NCBI RefSeq assembly: GCF_020381325.1
Contig: NZ_JAGSPI010000005.1
Coordinates: 124,001-188,000, forward strand
Origin: Providencia vermicola
Lineage (GTDB): Bacteria > Pseudomonadota > Gammaproteobacteria > Enterobacterales > Enterobacteriaceae
DNA length: 64,000 bases
Direction: 5' to 3'
Each line of letters starts with the position of its first letter. Position 1 is the stretch's first letter. Positions 26,110 to 35,326 of this stretch are shown in pieces. The translations under genes were made by a program, and so were the position numbers. Below the pieces are notes generated by a model. It was given only the letters and a program-made list of their open reading frames with translations, did not search any database and was not told the origin of the DNA.

Positions 26110-26568
26110 TTAGCGTTTCATAATGGTGACAAGCTCATCATTGACTTCACGCTGTTCCACATCTTGCCACCCCATTTTTCGATAAAGAGCCTGCATATCG
26201 GGTGTATATAGGTAAAGACTTTCGCTTGTGGATTTTCGGTAGTGCTGATAAAGCGTTTCAATCAGCTGGGTGCCAATTCTTTTTCCTCTGGCTGATGGCA
26301 CAGTTAAGACTTCCCCTAGCCACCAAGTCGCCTGTTGAATATCTGGGAGCTCACGAAAGATCGTGCTAGCGGTTGCAAGTAGCTGGCCATTATTGTCTAC
26401 GAAACAAGACAAAATTTGCGGGTTAGCCGCTTGGCTGCGTTCGTGCAGCCTGTGTTTTATCTGTTCTGTGTCGGCCCATGGTGATAAACCCGCCCACTCT
26501 TGGTGTAATGCATCGCTAATTTGTTCAATTAACTGAATATGTTGCTTAGTAACAATCACAAAATGCAT
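26110..26568 (-). CDS. GNAT-family N-acetyltransferase
   Basis: A 152-residue single-domain GNAT. The acetyl-CoA motif is WWLGEVLTVPSARGKRIGTQLIETL, and LYTPDMQALYRKMGWQ near the C-terminus fits motif B. It lies 5 bp after the GrpB-family gene on the same strand, so the two are co-transcribed. Substrate unknown. Confidence 0.88.
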   Translation of the reverse strand: MHFVIVTKQHIQLIEQISDALHQEWAGLSPWADTEQIKHRLHERSQAANPQILSCFVDNNGQLLATASTIFRELPDIQQATWWLGEVLTVPSARGKRIGTQLIETLYQHYRKSTSESLYLYTPDMQALYRKMGWQDVEQREVNDELVTIMKR

Positions 26569-26573
26569 ATTTT

Positions 26574-27203
26574 CTAGTTCTCATGTAAAAGTAAATTAGG
26601 TAACAGCATGTCTAACTGTTCGAAAAGTCGACTATAAATGTCCCTGACAACCGCATTTTTATTGTCGTTATACTCTTTGACATAGTTGGCATCGACTACA
26701 GCGGCTAATTTAGCGTTTGCATATTTTTCACTATCGTCGGGGTGATTAATTAACCAATTACGAAACAGTAAGTGGCGTAAATGTTCAGGACAACCTGGTG
26801 CAAAAACGTGCAAGTTCACCTGTGGATCTTGTAATTTAAGCATTCGATGCTGGTACCAAGAGGGCTCCCGTACAGTAAGTTCAAATCCAAGTTCCTCAAG
26901 GGCTGGAACATAACTTTTTTCGTCTTCGGGGGTTGCCACAATCAAGTCAATATCGATAACAGGCTTAGCCGCTAAGCCAGGAACGGCTGTTGAACCTACA
27001 TGAGCAATCTTAAGCGCTTTATCACGTAGGGCATCACAAATATATTTTTGTTGTTGCTGATAGATTTCAGGCCACTTCAGGTCATAAGGAACAACTTGAA
27101 TTAGACGAGGAACAGGCTTTCCTTTCACCCAAGGATTTTCAGTTGGGTCACTTTCACTAAAGTGCATAATCTGCCGTTTATAATCTGCTAAAGAAAGGGT
27201 CAC
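26574..27203 (-). CDS. GrpB-family (UPF0157) nucleotidyltransferase-like protein
   Basis: A 209-residue protein of the GrpB family, a branch of the nucleotidyltransferase fold: HVGSTAVPGLAAKPVIDIDLIV is the typical GS...D-x-D core at about 65-87, and LRHLLFRNWLINHPDDSEKYANAK follows. Function within the family is poorly known; some members are fused to or paired with GNAT or dephospho-CoA kinase domains, in keeping with its pairing here with a GNAT gene 5 bp downstream. Confidence 0.87.
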   Translation of the reverse strand: MTLSLADYKRQIMHFSESDPTENPWVKGKPVPRLIQVVPYDLKWPEIYQQQQKYICDALRDKALKIAHVGSTAVPGLAAKPVIDIDLIVATPEDEKSYVPALEELGFELTVREPSWYQHRMLKLQDPQVNLHVFAPGCPEHLRHLLFRNWLINHPDDSEKYANAKLAAVVDANYVKEYNDNKNAVVRDIYSRLFEQLDMLLPNLLLHEN

Positions 27204-27295
27204 TGTTCGCTCCTATTTAATTCACATGTAGCAGCAAATAATAAAGTAAATTTTTATTGCGATCGCGCTTTGTGTGCCTACAGATACAGCCAATT

Positions 27296-28180
27296 TTAAC
27301 TCGCAAATTTTTTCGAAGCGGCAACACAACAAATAACGCCACAAGTTGATGCAATCATTAAAGAATTGACGGTTTCATCAAGCAGCCAAGCTGAAAGTAG
27401 TAAGCCGATAAAGGGTTGTAATAATTGTAATTGCCCCACACCTGCAATACCTCCTTCTGCAAGTCCTCGATACCAAAAAAAGAACCCTAATAACATGCTA
27501 AAGAAAGAGACATATACTAAACCTAGCCAAGCCTTTGTTGATACGTTTGCTAGGTTAGTTGGCCATAAGATCACACACAGCACTAGCATAATGGGTAATG
27601 AAATCACTAACGCCCAGCAAATAACCTGCCAGCTTCCCAGCTTCTTAGATAAAACGGCCCCTTCAGCATAGCCAAGCCCACACAGTAATATTGCCGCAAT
27701 CATATACAAATCACCAATAAGAGTGCTTTTCCCTCCTTGAAATAATGCGAAGCCAATTACAAATAAACTTCCTATTATAGAAAACAACCAAAACAGTTTG
27801 CGAGGCCGCTCGCGGGCACGTAAAACGGCAAAAAATGCAGTTGCAAGGGGAAGCAAACCTATGAATACAATGGAATGCGCGGAACTCACATATTGCAAAG
27901 CAAGAGCGGTAAGGAAAGGGAAACCAATGACGCCACCAACAGCAACAATAATTAAAGGAAGAAAATGAGCTTTAGTGGGTATGCTTTGTCGTAAAAAAGC
28001 AAAAATAATCAGGGAAAGAATACCTGCAATTGCAGCACGAGCGGCCGTTAGAAAATCAGGTGAAAACCCTTCAATGGCAATTTTGGTTGCGGGTAATGAA
28101 CCACTGAAGATGACAACACCAATAAAGCCGTTTATCCAACCTCGTGTTGTATTAGGCTGTGTAATGAGTGTTTGTTCCAT
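27296..28180 (-). CDS. EamA-family (DMT) transporter
   Basis: A 294-residue inner-membrane protein with ten helices in two EamA repeats (about 12-140 and 155-290). The family mostly exports metabolites and amino acids. It is divergent from a MocR gene whose start is 94 bp away, and a perfect operator-like inverted repeat lies between, so MocR control is likely. Confidence 0.88.
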   Translation of the reverse strand: MEQTLITQPNTTRGWINGFIGVVIFSGSLPATKIAIEGFSPDFLTAARAAIAGILSLIIFAFLRQSIPTKAHFLPLIIVAVGGVIGFPFLTALALQYVSSAHSIVFIGLLPLATAFFAVLRARERPRKLFWLFSIIGSLFVIGFALFQGGKSTLIGDLYMIAAILLCGLGYAEGAVLSKKLGSWQVICWALVISLPIMLVLCVILWPTNLANVSTKAWLGLVYVSFFSMLLGFFFWYRGLAEGGIAGVGQLQLLQPFIGLLLSAWLLDETVNSLMIASTCGVICCVAASKKFAS

Positions 28181-28240
28181 GAAAACCCTTAATATAGATG
28201 AATACGCGTCTTGAGAAATAGAAAACTAATGTAGATAATC

Positions 28241-28262
28241 ATGACAATCAAAAAATTGTCAT
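28241..28262. promoter_or_regulatory. Operator-like inverted repeat between EamA and MocR genes
   Basis: ATGACAAT and ATTGTCAT form a perfect inverted repeat with a 6-base A-rich centre, ending 12 bp before the MocR start. It is well placed for autoregulation and for control of the divergent exporter. Confidence 0.55.
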
Positions 28263-28274
28263 AGGTACAATTTC

Positions 28275-29615
28275 ATGTCACAACCTCGTTACCAAAAGTA
28301 TGTAGATAAAATTGCTGAAAAAATAATCAGTGGTGAGCTAAAACCAGGTAGTCGCTTAGAGCCACATAGAACCTTTGCTAAGCAAGAAGGGATTTCATTG
28401 GCAACTGCATCGCGGGTCTATCGCGAATTGATCGACAAAGGTTTAGTGAGTGGAGAAACGGGGCGAGGGACTTTCGTTAGGGATATCCAACTATTGCCCA
28501 CATTGAGTATTCAACATGATGTTGTGCCTGAAATGCTAGACTTAAACTTTAGCTATCCCATTGCTAAGGAACAAACAAAATTACTACGAGAATCGTTAAG
28601 AGAGTTAGCGGTTGGGGGGGATTTGGAGGGGATACTCTATTACCAGCAACATACAGGAAGGCACCATGAGCGGGTGATAGCGGCTAAATATTTAATGCAG
28701 CAAGGGTTTAGCAATGTCTCAGCTGAGTCTATCACCTTTGTGAGTGGTGCACAGCATGGCTTAGCCGCGATTGTTTTAGGTATGTTTAGCCCAGGTGATA
28801 TTGTGGCGGTAGATGCATTGACCTACCCAGGGTTTAAAGCCTTAGCAAAAATGTATCACATTGAATTAGTGGCTATCCCAGTATTAAACAATGGGCCTGA
28901 TTTAAAGGCGCTAGACTTACTTTGCCAGAACCGGAAGGTTCGTGCCTATTACAGCATGCCGACACTTCACAATCCATTAGGCTGGGTTATGTCATTAGCA
29001 ATGCGAAAGACGTTGGTGGCTATGGCAAAAAAACAGGATTTTTTACTGATTGAAGATGGGTCATATGCATTTTTACATCGTCCAGTCATTACTCCGTTAG
29101 CCATGTTGGCTCCAGAAAGAACCTTTTATATTGCGGGGTTTTCCAAAAATGTCGCAACAGGTTTACGGGTGGGAATTGTATTGGCACCCAAACAGTACAC
29201 TGAAAATATAGAAAAAATAATCCGAATAACGACATGGAACACACCTGCGCTTACAACAGCGATTATTTGTGATTGGTTAATGAAAGGTGAAGTTGCAAAA
29301 ATTGAACGTAATAAACGGCAAGATGCAAGAAATAGGCAAAAAATTGTCCAACAAGTATTTGGCGATTTTCCCTATATTGCTCATCCAAATAGCTATTTTA
29401 TTTGGGTACCATTACCTGAAGGTTTGCGTTCCGAATCGGTTATTCGTCAACTCAATAAACGTAATATTGCAGTGAGTAGTGCTGAGTCTTATTCGACATC
29501 AAACGCTGTGCCACAGGCCATACGTGTAGCTGTGAGTACGGTTTCTTATGATGAGCTAGCCGCTGCATTAAACACTATCAAATCAGTAATATTGTATATG
29601 GTAGATCTGGAATAG
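28275..29615 (+). CDS. MocR-family regulator (GntR HTH plus aminotransferase domain)
   Basis: A 446-residue fusion: GntR winged helix at about 5-70 (KPGSRLEPHRTFAKQEGISLATASRVYREL) and aminotransferase fold from about 90, with the PLP lysine in GFSKNVATGLRVG. It likely senses PLP or an amino compound bound to PLP. Divergent from an EamA exporter, and followed after 76 bp by a cytidine-deaminase-like gene. Confidence 0.9.
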   Translation: MSQPRYQKYVDKIAEKIISGELKPGSRLEPHRTFAKQEGISLATASRVYRELIDKGLVSGETGRGTFVRDIQLLPTLSIQHDVVPEMLDLNFSYPIAKEQTKLLRESLRELAVGGDLEGILYYQQHTGRHHERVIAAKYLMQQGFSNVSAESITFVSGAQHGLAAIVLGMFSPGDIVAVDALTYPGFKALAKMYHIELVAIPVLNNGPDLKALDLLCQNRKVRAYYSMPTLHNPLGWVMSLAMRKTLVAMAKKQDFLLIEDGSYAFLHRPVITPLAMLAPERTFYIAGFSKNVATGLRVGIVLAPKQYTENIEKIIRITTWNTPALTTAIICDWLMKGEVAKIERNKRQDARNRQKIVQQVFGDFPYIAHPNSYFIWVPLPEGLRSESVIRQLNKRNIAVSSAESYSTSNAVPQAIRVAVSTVSYDELAAALNTIKSVILYMVDLE

Positions 29616-29691
29616 AGCACAAAAAAATTAATACTTTTTATTGTGTTAACGTTTAATTAAGGTATTCAATTAGCATTAAAAGAGGGCAATT

Positions 29692-30078
29692 ATGTTAAAA
29701 CACCTCGTCGAGATTGCAAAACGATATGCGAAGCCAGCGACATTTAATGGGTACATCGAAAGTGGGCATGTTGCTGCAGCATTAGAAACCGATGATGGCA
29801 ATATTTATAGTGGTGTGAGCATTGATTCTGCATGTTCACTGGGGTTCTGCGCAGAGCATGCTGCCGTTGCAGATATGCTAAAAGAAGGGCGTTCAGTGAT
29901 TAAGGCGATTGTTGCCGTGGATGCATCAGGTTGTATCGTACCACCTTGTGGCCGCTGTCGCGAGTTACTTAGCCAGCTATCAGATAAAAACAAAGAGACA
30001 ATCGTTGGTGTTGATGATAATACCCAAGTGACGCTTGCTGAACTTATGCCATATGACTGGAAAACATCACGCTGTTGA
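29692..30078 (+). CDS. Cytidine deaminase-like (blasticidin deaminase-type) enzyme
   Basis: A 128-residue zinc hydrolase. Cys53 and Glu55 in CAEH plus Cys86 and Cys89 in PCGRC give the complete CDA metal site with its catalytic glutamate. The short single-domain form with SGVSIDSACSLGFCAEHAA resembles blasticidin-S deaminases and small cytidine deaminases more than the two-domain E. coli Cdd. The substrate may be a modified nucleoside. The NUDIX gene starts 24 bp after its stop, so the two probably form an operon. Confidence 0.85.
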   Translation: MLKHLVEIAKRYAKPATFNGYIESGHVAAALETDDGNIYSGVSIDSACSLGFCAEHAAVADMLKEGRSVIKAIVAVDASGCIVPPCGRCRELLSQLSDKNKETIVGVDDNTQVTLAELMPYDWKTSRC

Positions 30079-30101
30079 ATACCGAAAAGGGTCATCATCA
30101 A

Positions 30102-30578
30102 ATGAATAATGAGATTAAACACTTTACTGCAACGGCAATGATCCGTAATGAAAAGGGGGAGTTTTTACTCCATGAACACCCTAAACTTGGTTTTTGGTTA
30201 CCGCCAGGGGGGCATATTGAAGAAAATGAAGAACCGCAAGATGCGTTATATCGCGAAGTATTAGAAGAAACGGGGCTGGATTGTAATATTATTAGTTGTG
30301 GATATCCCTTTAAGACCTCAGTTGTCGACTCATCTCATACGCAATCATTATCATTACCGATGGCCATTCTCAAGGAATATATCGAGGATAAGAAAAAAGG
30401 TGATCATTGGCATATCGATATGGTGTATTTATGTGAATTAATCTCACCTGAGCAGCCACCTTTTTCACCGTTTAGTTGGGTGCCTTTTCAACAACTCGCG
30501 CAATTAAATATGCCTAAAGATGTTATTGAACTGGCACAAATGGCAAATGAATATTATCAGGGGCTCAATAAGGCTTAA
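30102..30578 (+). CDS. NUDIX hydrolase
   Basis: A 158-residue protein with a complete Nudix box: GGHIEENEEPQDALYREVLEETG. It should cleave a nucleoside-diphosphate-linked compound in the cytoplasm using Mg2+. A TTG nine codons upstream overlaps the deaminase stop, but ATG at 30102 has AAAGGG upstream and starts just before the fold. Pairing with a CDA-type enzyme hints at clearing or salvaging a modified nucleotide. Its stop overlaps that of the convergent LysE gene by 4 bp. Confidence 0.88.
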   Translation: MNNEIKHFTATAMIRNEKGEFLLHEHPKLGFWLPPGGHIEENEEPQDALYREVLEETGLDCNIISCGYPFKTSVVDSSHTQSLSLPMAILKEYIEDKKKGDHWHIDMVYLCELISPEQPPFSPFSWVPFQQLAQLNMPKDVIELAQMANEYYQGLNKA

Positions 30579-31189
30579 TTGATATTGAAAAAAAGTAAAG
30601 AAAAACCAAGTAAGACTAACAAGATGCCGATGGTTTTATCCATGACTGATTGATAACTCAATACTTTATTACGTACTGAAGGGGTGGCAAAAAATAGTGC
30701 GATTAAGCTAAACCAAACTAAGTGCACCAATGAGATAAACACCCCATAGCCTAAGTTGAGCCAAACAGAGTTCCCGACTTGGATAACTTGACTATAAACG
30801 GAAACAACAAAGAACATGGTTTTGGGGTTTAGGGCATTGGTTAAAAAGCCTATTTTAAATGCATTAAATTTAGATATTGGCTGTGTGCTGGCGCTATCAG
30901 TGGTTATTTTTATTTTGTTGGTGAATGACTTAAAACCGATATAAACCAAATAACAAACACCGGTTAACTTAACGGCTAAAAATAATGCACTTGAGCTCAT
31001 AATAATTAGCGTAATACCGAAAATAGTATAAAACACATGGACTTGAACGCCAATTGCAATGCCAAAAGCACATAATAATCCTGTCTTTATGCCGTGGGTA
31101 TAGCTTTGCCGAGTTACCATTGCAAAATCAGGCCCTGGACTTATCACTGCAAGGATTGTGATTGTTGCTACTGCAAGGATTTCATTCAT
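30575..31189 (-). CDS. LysE/RhtB-family amino acid exporter
   Basis: A 204-residue membrane protein with about six helices. The motif ISPGPDFAMVTRQS near residues 16-30, the LTGVCYLVYIGFKSF segment and NALNPKTMFFVVSVYSQV are typical of RhtB/threonine-homoserine exporters. It is divergent from a GcvA-like LysR gene with a 147-bp shared gap, the common arrangement for regulated amino-acid export. Confidence 0.9.
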   Translation of the reverse strand: MNEILAVATITILAVISPGPDFAMVTRQSYTHGIKTGLLCAFGIAIGVQVHVFYTIFGITLIIMSSSALFLAVKLTGVCYLVYIGFKSFTNKIKITTDSASTQPISKFNAFKIGFLTNALNPKTMFFVVSVYSQVIQVGNSVWLNLGYGVFISLVHLVWFSLIALFFATPSVRNKVLSYQSVMDKTIGILLVLLGFSLLFFNIN

Positions 31190-31336
31190 TTAAGTTTCCT
31201 AAAGAGTTATAAAAACTAACAGTTATCACCATAAATATGGTTGTAATGATTTATTTAATGTTTTTATTATCAATACATTGAATAAAGTTAAAAAGCGATT
31301 TATCCTGACTAAAATCTGTCACTTTTCGTTACCAAT

Positions 31337-32218
31337 ATGAAATTGCCGCCGTTATCGACCTTACGTTTCTTTGATGCCGCTGCTAAAGCGGGTAGCTTTG
31401 TTAAAGCAGCACAAGAATTAAATGTCACTCACAGTGCTATCAGCCGCCAAATCCGCCTATTGGAAGAACACCTTGGTGTGGCGTTATTTGAGCGGCGAAA
31501 TCGTGCTGTTTTCTTAACAGCTGCAGGCCAACTACTTTTACAGACGACCAGTAGCCTATTTGAGCAGTTAAGTGCCACAGTTGAGCAAATAAAGACAAAT
31601 GCCACGCCTGATGTGGTGAGTTTGTCTTGTGAACCAACGATTGCCATGAAGTGGCTCATTCCACGTTTAACCGATTTTTATCAACGGTATCCCCATATCA
31701 CTGTTCACCTTGTTGCTGCTGGTGGCTCTATTGATTTTGCGAAGACCCATGTTGACCTTGCTTTAAGGCGCAATGATTTTGTATGGGGAGGGCAAATATA
31801 TGCTACCAAGGTATGTTCAGAGCAAATGGGGATAGTACGACTACCTGAAAAAGAGGATGTTAGTTTGTTACCAAACTGCCCGCTATTAACAAGTGCATCA
31901 CGCCCTGACGCGTGGGTAACATGGCAAAAAAATAGCGGTGTAGATTTAACCGGCTATAAATATGTGACCTATGAACATTTTTACCTGTGTATTCAAGCCG
32001 CTTTATCAGGACAAGGGGCTGCGTTAGTGTCATTTCTTATGGTTATAGATGAAATTCAAGCAGGGCAACTTCAAGCTCCTGAGGGCTTTATTCCTGACGA
32101 CTCAGCTTATTACTTGCTTTCGCCAAAACCTATTGCAGCAGATGGCGCCGTGGCGGTCTTTGTAAATTGGCTAATTGAGCAAATCAATATCAGCATCGGT
32201 TGTATTAATAATTTATAG
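31337..32218 (+). CDS. LysR-family regulator, GcvA-like
   Basis: A 293-residue LysR protein of the GcvA/AmpR group: LPPLSTLRFFDAAAKAGSFVKAAQELNVTHSAISRQIR at the start is typical. It faces the RhtB exporter gene and most likely controls it in response to an amino acid. Confidence 0.9.
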   Translation: MKLPPLSTLRFFDAAAKAGSFVKAAQELNVTHSAISRQIRLLEEHLGVALFERRNRAVFLTAAGQLLLQTTSSLFEQLSATVEQIKTNATPDVVSLSCEPTIAMKWLIPRLTDFYQRYPHITVHLVAAGGSIDFAKTHVDLALRRNDFVWGGQIYATKVCSEQMGIVRLPEKEDVSLLPNCPLLTSASRPDAWVTWQKNSGVDLTGYKYVTYEHFYLCIQAALSGQGAALVSFLMVIDEIQAGQLQAPEGFIPDDSAYYLLSPKPIAADGAVAVFVNWLIEQINISIGCINNL

Positions 32219-32352
32219 ATATTCCATCAAAAAACTAATGATTGCTCATTATTACAGCGAACTTCACTGTAATATAAAGATTTTATGACATAACTTTTGC
32301 CGTGCATGCTATATTTCTCTGCTAGGTATGGTGTATTACGTTGGAGCAGATA

Positions 32353-33456
32353 ATGAGCAAAGTACGGGTAGGTGTAATTTTTGGTGGAAAATCGACAGAG
32401 CATGAAGTTTCTCTGCAATCAGCTAAAAATATTATTAACGGCCTTGATCGTCAGAAGTTTGACGTGTGTCTTTTGGGTATAAACAAAGAAGGTCAATGGC
32501 ACGAATATAATGAAGCCGATTTTCTTATTCATGGGGATGATCCATCCCGTATTGCACTCAATACACCGAAACGTAGTATTGCACTTGTTCCAGGAAGGGC
32601 GCATGAACAGTTTATCTCCCTAGAAGACGCAAAACCATTGCCACAAATTGATGTTATTTTCCCTATTGTTCACGGTAACTTAGGTGAGGATGGGTCATTG
32701 CAAGGTTTATTGCGCATGGCAAATTTACCGTTTGTAGGGCCAGGTGTTTTGGGTTCGTCGGCCTGTATGGATAAAGACGTAACTAAAAGATTACTCAGAG
32801 ATGCAGGCTTAAATATTGCCCCGTTTATTACTGTACTGCAAAATAAACGCACAACAATAAAGTATGAAGCAATAGTGGCACAGCTAGGTTTACCGCTGTT
32901 CATTAAACCCGCAAACCAAGGTTCATCGGTTGGGATTAGTAAAGTCAGTAATGAGTCAGAGTTTGAAGCAGCATTAGATTTTGCATTCCTGTTTGATACT
33001 AAAGTGCTTATTGAAAGCGCTGTAAAAGGGCGTGAAATTGAGTGTGCGGTATTGGGTAATGACGACCCACTCGCTAGCCCTTGTGGTGAAATAGTGTTAC
33101 ACGATAGTTTTTACGCATACCATACCAAATATATTGATGAGAATGGCGCATCTGTCGTAGCACCTGCTCAGTTAGAAAATGCGGTGAGTGAAAAAATTCG
33201 CGAGATTGCTTTATCCGCATACCAAGCATTAAATTGTAGTGGTATGTCCCGTGTTGATGTCTTTTTAACGGAAAATAATGATGTTGTTATCAATGAGATC
33301 AACACATTGCCCGGTTTTACAAATATCAGTATGTATCCGAAACTGTGGCAGCAAGGTGGTATGACGTACCAGCAATTAATTAGCCGTTTAATTGAATTAG
33401 GGATTGAAAAATTCCAACAAACGGCGATGCTAAAAACGGCGTGTGATGAAATTTAA
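32353..33456 (+). CDS. ddlA: D-alanine--D-alanine ligase A
   Basis: A 367-residue ATP-grasp enzyme very similar to E. coli DdlA: VGVIFGGKSTEHEVSLQSAKNI, PIVHGNLGEDGSLQG, PANQGSSVGISKV, NEINTLPGFTNISMYP. It joins two D-alanines for peptidoglycan precursor synthesis in the cytoplasm. The open frame starts four codons earlier at a TTG, but ATG at 32353 has GGAG at proper spacing. Single gene, not in the cell-division cluster, which supports DdlA rather than DdlB. Confidence 0.95.
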   Translation: MSKVRVGVIFGGKSTEHEVSLQSAKNIINGLDRQKFDVCLLGINKEGQWHEYNEADFLIHGDDPSRIALNTPKRSIALVPGRAHEQFISLEDAKPLPQIDVIFPIVHGNLGEDGSLQGLLRMANLPFVGPGVLGSSACMDKDVTKRLLRDAGLNIAPFITVLQNKRTTIKYEAIVAQLGLPLFIKPANQGSSVGISKVSNESEFEAALDFAFLFDTKVLIESAVKGREIECAVLGNDDPLASPCGEIVLHDSFYAYHTKYIDENGASVVAPAQLENAVSEKIREIALSAYQALNCSGMSRVDVFLTENNDVVINEINTLPGFTNISMYPKLWQQGGMTYQQLISRLIELGIEKFQQTAMLKTACDEI

Positions 33457-33473
33457 TCGCTGAGGTAAGGTAT

Positions 33474-33500
33474 TCTCGGTAGCTTTTATGGTTACCGAGA
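33474..33500. terminator. Stem-loop between ddlA and the convergent kinase gene
   Basis: TCTCGGTA and TACCGAGA form a perfect 8-bp stem with an 11-base loop. There is no clear T-run, so it may act as a weak two-way terminator or an mRNA-end hairpin. Confidence 0.5.
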
Positions 33501-33519
33501 TGTGTTAACAGAACCTGTG

Positions 33520-34080
33520 TTATTTCAGTTGGTTGCCTTCAATTTGCACTTTCATTTGTTGTAAAAACAAACGCGTTTCCTTTGGTGATGTGAGCCGAAC
33601 AAATTGAATATGGCGCAAATTGATATTAGTCATATGTTTTAGGTTTCTTTCCTTATTTGGATAGTAAGTCTTTAGGAGCCATAGAATAATCGAATCTCGG
33701 CTAAAAAAGGCATTTCTCCAACGTTCTTTATTGCCCGTGTTTTCCCATAGCTCTTGCCCTGAACGAATGCGCGATAATGTACGAGTAATTGACTGACAAA
33801 GGGTTCTCGGCAAGGAATAATCAAGCCAAATCACCATATCGACATCTTTCCATTTGATAGGTTGAGTCCGTGTATAGTTTCCGTCAAGTACCCACCCAGA
33901 AGGCGCGTTATTTAAAGAGATTCTGAGCTTTTCTGCCAATGCATCATCTGAGGAACCTTGCCAATTTGCTAACCAATATAAACTATCCAATTCAATGGCG
34001 GGAACATTTAACAATAATGCTAGCTGTTGGCAAAGGGTACTTTTACCGCTGCCGCTGGTACCGATAATATTAATTTTCAT
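33520..34080 (-). CDS. P-loop kinase-like protein (topology-modulation type)
   Basis: A 186-residue P-loop NTPase with Walker A GTSGSGKST at residues 7-15 and VIWLDYSLPRTL as the downstream strand. It resembles small adenylate-kinase-like proteins annotated as FlaR or topology modulation proteins; substrates are unknown. Last gene of a four-gene operon, 12 bp after a GNAT gene. Confidence 0.83.
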   Translation of the reverse strand: MKINIIGTSGSGKSTLCQQLALLLNVPAIELDSLYWLANWQGSSDDALAEKLRISLNNAPSGWVLDGNYTRTQPIKWKDVDMVIWLDYSLPRTLCQSITRTLSRIRSGQELWENTGNKERWRNAFFSRDSIILWLLKTYYPNKERNLKHMTNINLRHIQFVRLTSPKETRLFLQQMKVQIEGNQLK

Positions 34081-34092
34081 AGGATGTTAATG

Positions 34093-34566
34093 TCAGATAT
34101 ATTTGTGATAAATACGCAAAGAGAGCTGACTTAGTGCAACAGACAACTGCCACCCACAGCGGATGAGTAAGTTATCCGCAACGGCTGTCGCACAAAAAAT
34201 TTGGGGGTATTGTTGTTTATCAATAATCAACTCAAGTTGTTCAAATAAATACTGTCCAAGTCCTTGATTTCGTTTTTCTGGGATAACAAATGCGGCACCG
34301 ACCCATGGAAATAGCGTGTTATTAGGTAAAAATGTTTCACTTTTCAAGGCAATAAAGCCACAGGGTATATTTTCCACAAAGGCGATAATCCCCATACCCG
34401 TTCCTTCACGATGGCGATAAGCCGCGATATCATGCCAAACATCACCTTTACCTAGAGGGCCATAATGGGAAGGCCACTCCTGAAGGAACCATTGTGCAAT
34501 TAATGGCTCCAATTCAGGCATATCGTGTAAATAACACCAGTGACGTAGGTTATTTACACCAGACAT
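34093..34566 (-). CDS. GNAT-family N-acetyltransferase
   Basis: A 157-residue GNAT. Motif A reads WVGAAFVIPEKRNQGLGQYLFEQLELI; the N-terminal part (LEPLIAQWFLQEWPSHYG) resembles acetylases of small amines. The open frame runs 30 codons further up, but into the preceding gene; ATG at 34566 leaves a 17-bp overlap with that gene, consistent with translational coupling. Substrate unknown. Confidence 0.85.
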   Translation of the reverse strand: MSGVNNLRHWCYLHDMPELEPLIAQWFLQEWPSHYGPLGKGDVWHDIAAYRHREGTGMGIIAFVENIPCGFIALKSETFLPNNTLFPWVGAAFVIPEKRNQGLGQYLFEQLELIIDKQQYPQIFCATAVADNLLIRCGWQLSVALSQLSLRIYHKYI

Positions 34567-35323
34567 AATTGATATAGCGGAATAAGGGCTCAAAACCAAA
34601 TTTTTTATACAAATCAAACCCCGCTTCAGAGGCGTCAAGGAAGCAGTGCTCAACACCTTGCTGACGGCAAAATGCTAACGCGTAATCAATGAGTTGTGAT
34701 GCGTAGCCATTACCTTGGTGGCTTGGTTCTGTACCAATATCATCGAAACGAGCAAGCGTTCCTTCAATTGTTACGGTCATAGACGTAGCGGGCTCACCAT
34801 CGACAAGTAACACTAAGTGAAATTGCGGGGCACCTTGTTGTAGTGCATCTTCGTGATAACGCACATACTCTTTTATAACTTGGTCGTGCTCTTCAGACAG
34901 GTAAAATGCAGAAACTAGCGGCTTTGCCCACAATGACAAATCGTGATTAGCTAAGACAATATCCACTTGGTTATCAGGCAGTTCAACTTTATTTTGTTTC
35001 GCTAGAGTTAATGCCATGGCAGTCGTTACGCTGTCACGTTTGTAACCCAGTGATTCTGCTTCATTAACCACCTGAGGGAGCATTTCTTCAGGGATCACTA
35101 AAGTGTGATTTTTCTTCTGCGACACAAACAGATTGTGGGCTTGCATAAATGCGTGACTGGTGGAGTCAGGTTGCAAATAGATAAAGTTAAACGCTGGCGA
35201 ATTAAGCGGCGTTAAATAGCAAATGGTGTGTTGTGCAATCTGGATACTATGTTCACAAATAGATGTCCAAAACGTTTTTTCAATCGATTGATAATGTCTT
35301 AAATAGTACAACGGAATATTCAT
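34550..35323 (-). CDS. GNAT acetyltransferase with N-terminal extra domain (paralogue A)
   Basis: A 257-residue protein: about 120 residues of an unrecognised N-terminal domain (IYLQPDSTSHAF) and a C-terminal GNAT domain (FDDIGTEPSHQGNGYASQLIDYALAFC, LYKKFGFEPLF). It is a clear paralogue of the gene at 41957-42739, matching in both domains. It starts 3 bp after the amine oxidase gene, so it is co-transcribed. Substrate unknown. Confidence 0.87.
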   Translation of the reverse strand: MNIPLYYLRHYQSIEKTFWTSICEHSIQIAQHTICYLTPLNSPAFNFIYLQPDSTSHAFMQAHNLFVSQKKNHTLVIPEEMLPQVVNEAESLGYKRDSVTTAMALTLAKQNKVELPDNQVDIVLANHDLSLWAKPLVSAFYLSEEHDQVIKEYVRYHEDALQQGAPQFHLVLLVDGEPATSMTVTIEGTLARFDDIGTEPSHQGNGYASQLIDYALAFCRQQGVEHCFLDASEAGFDLYKKFGFEPLFRYINYVWCK

Positions 35324-35326
35324 TTG

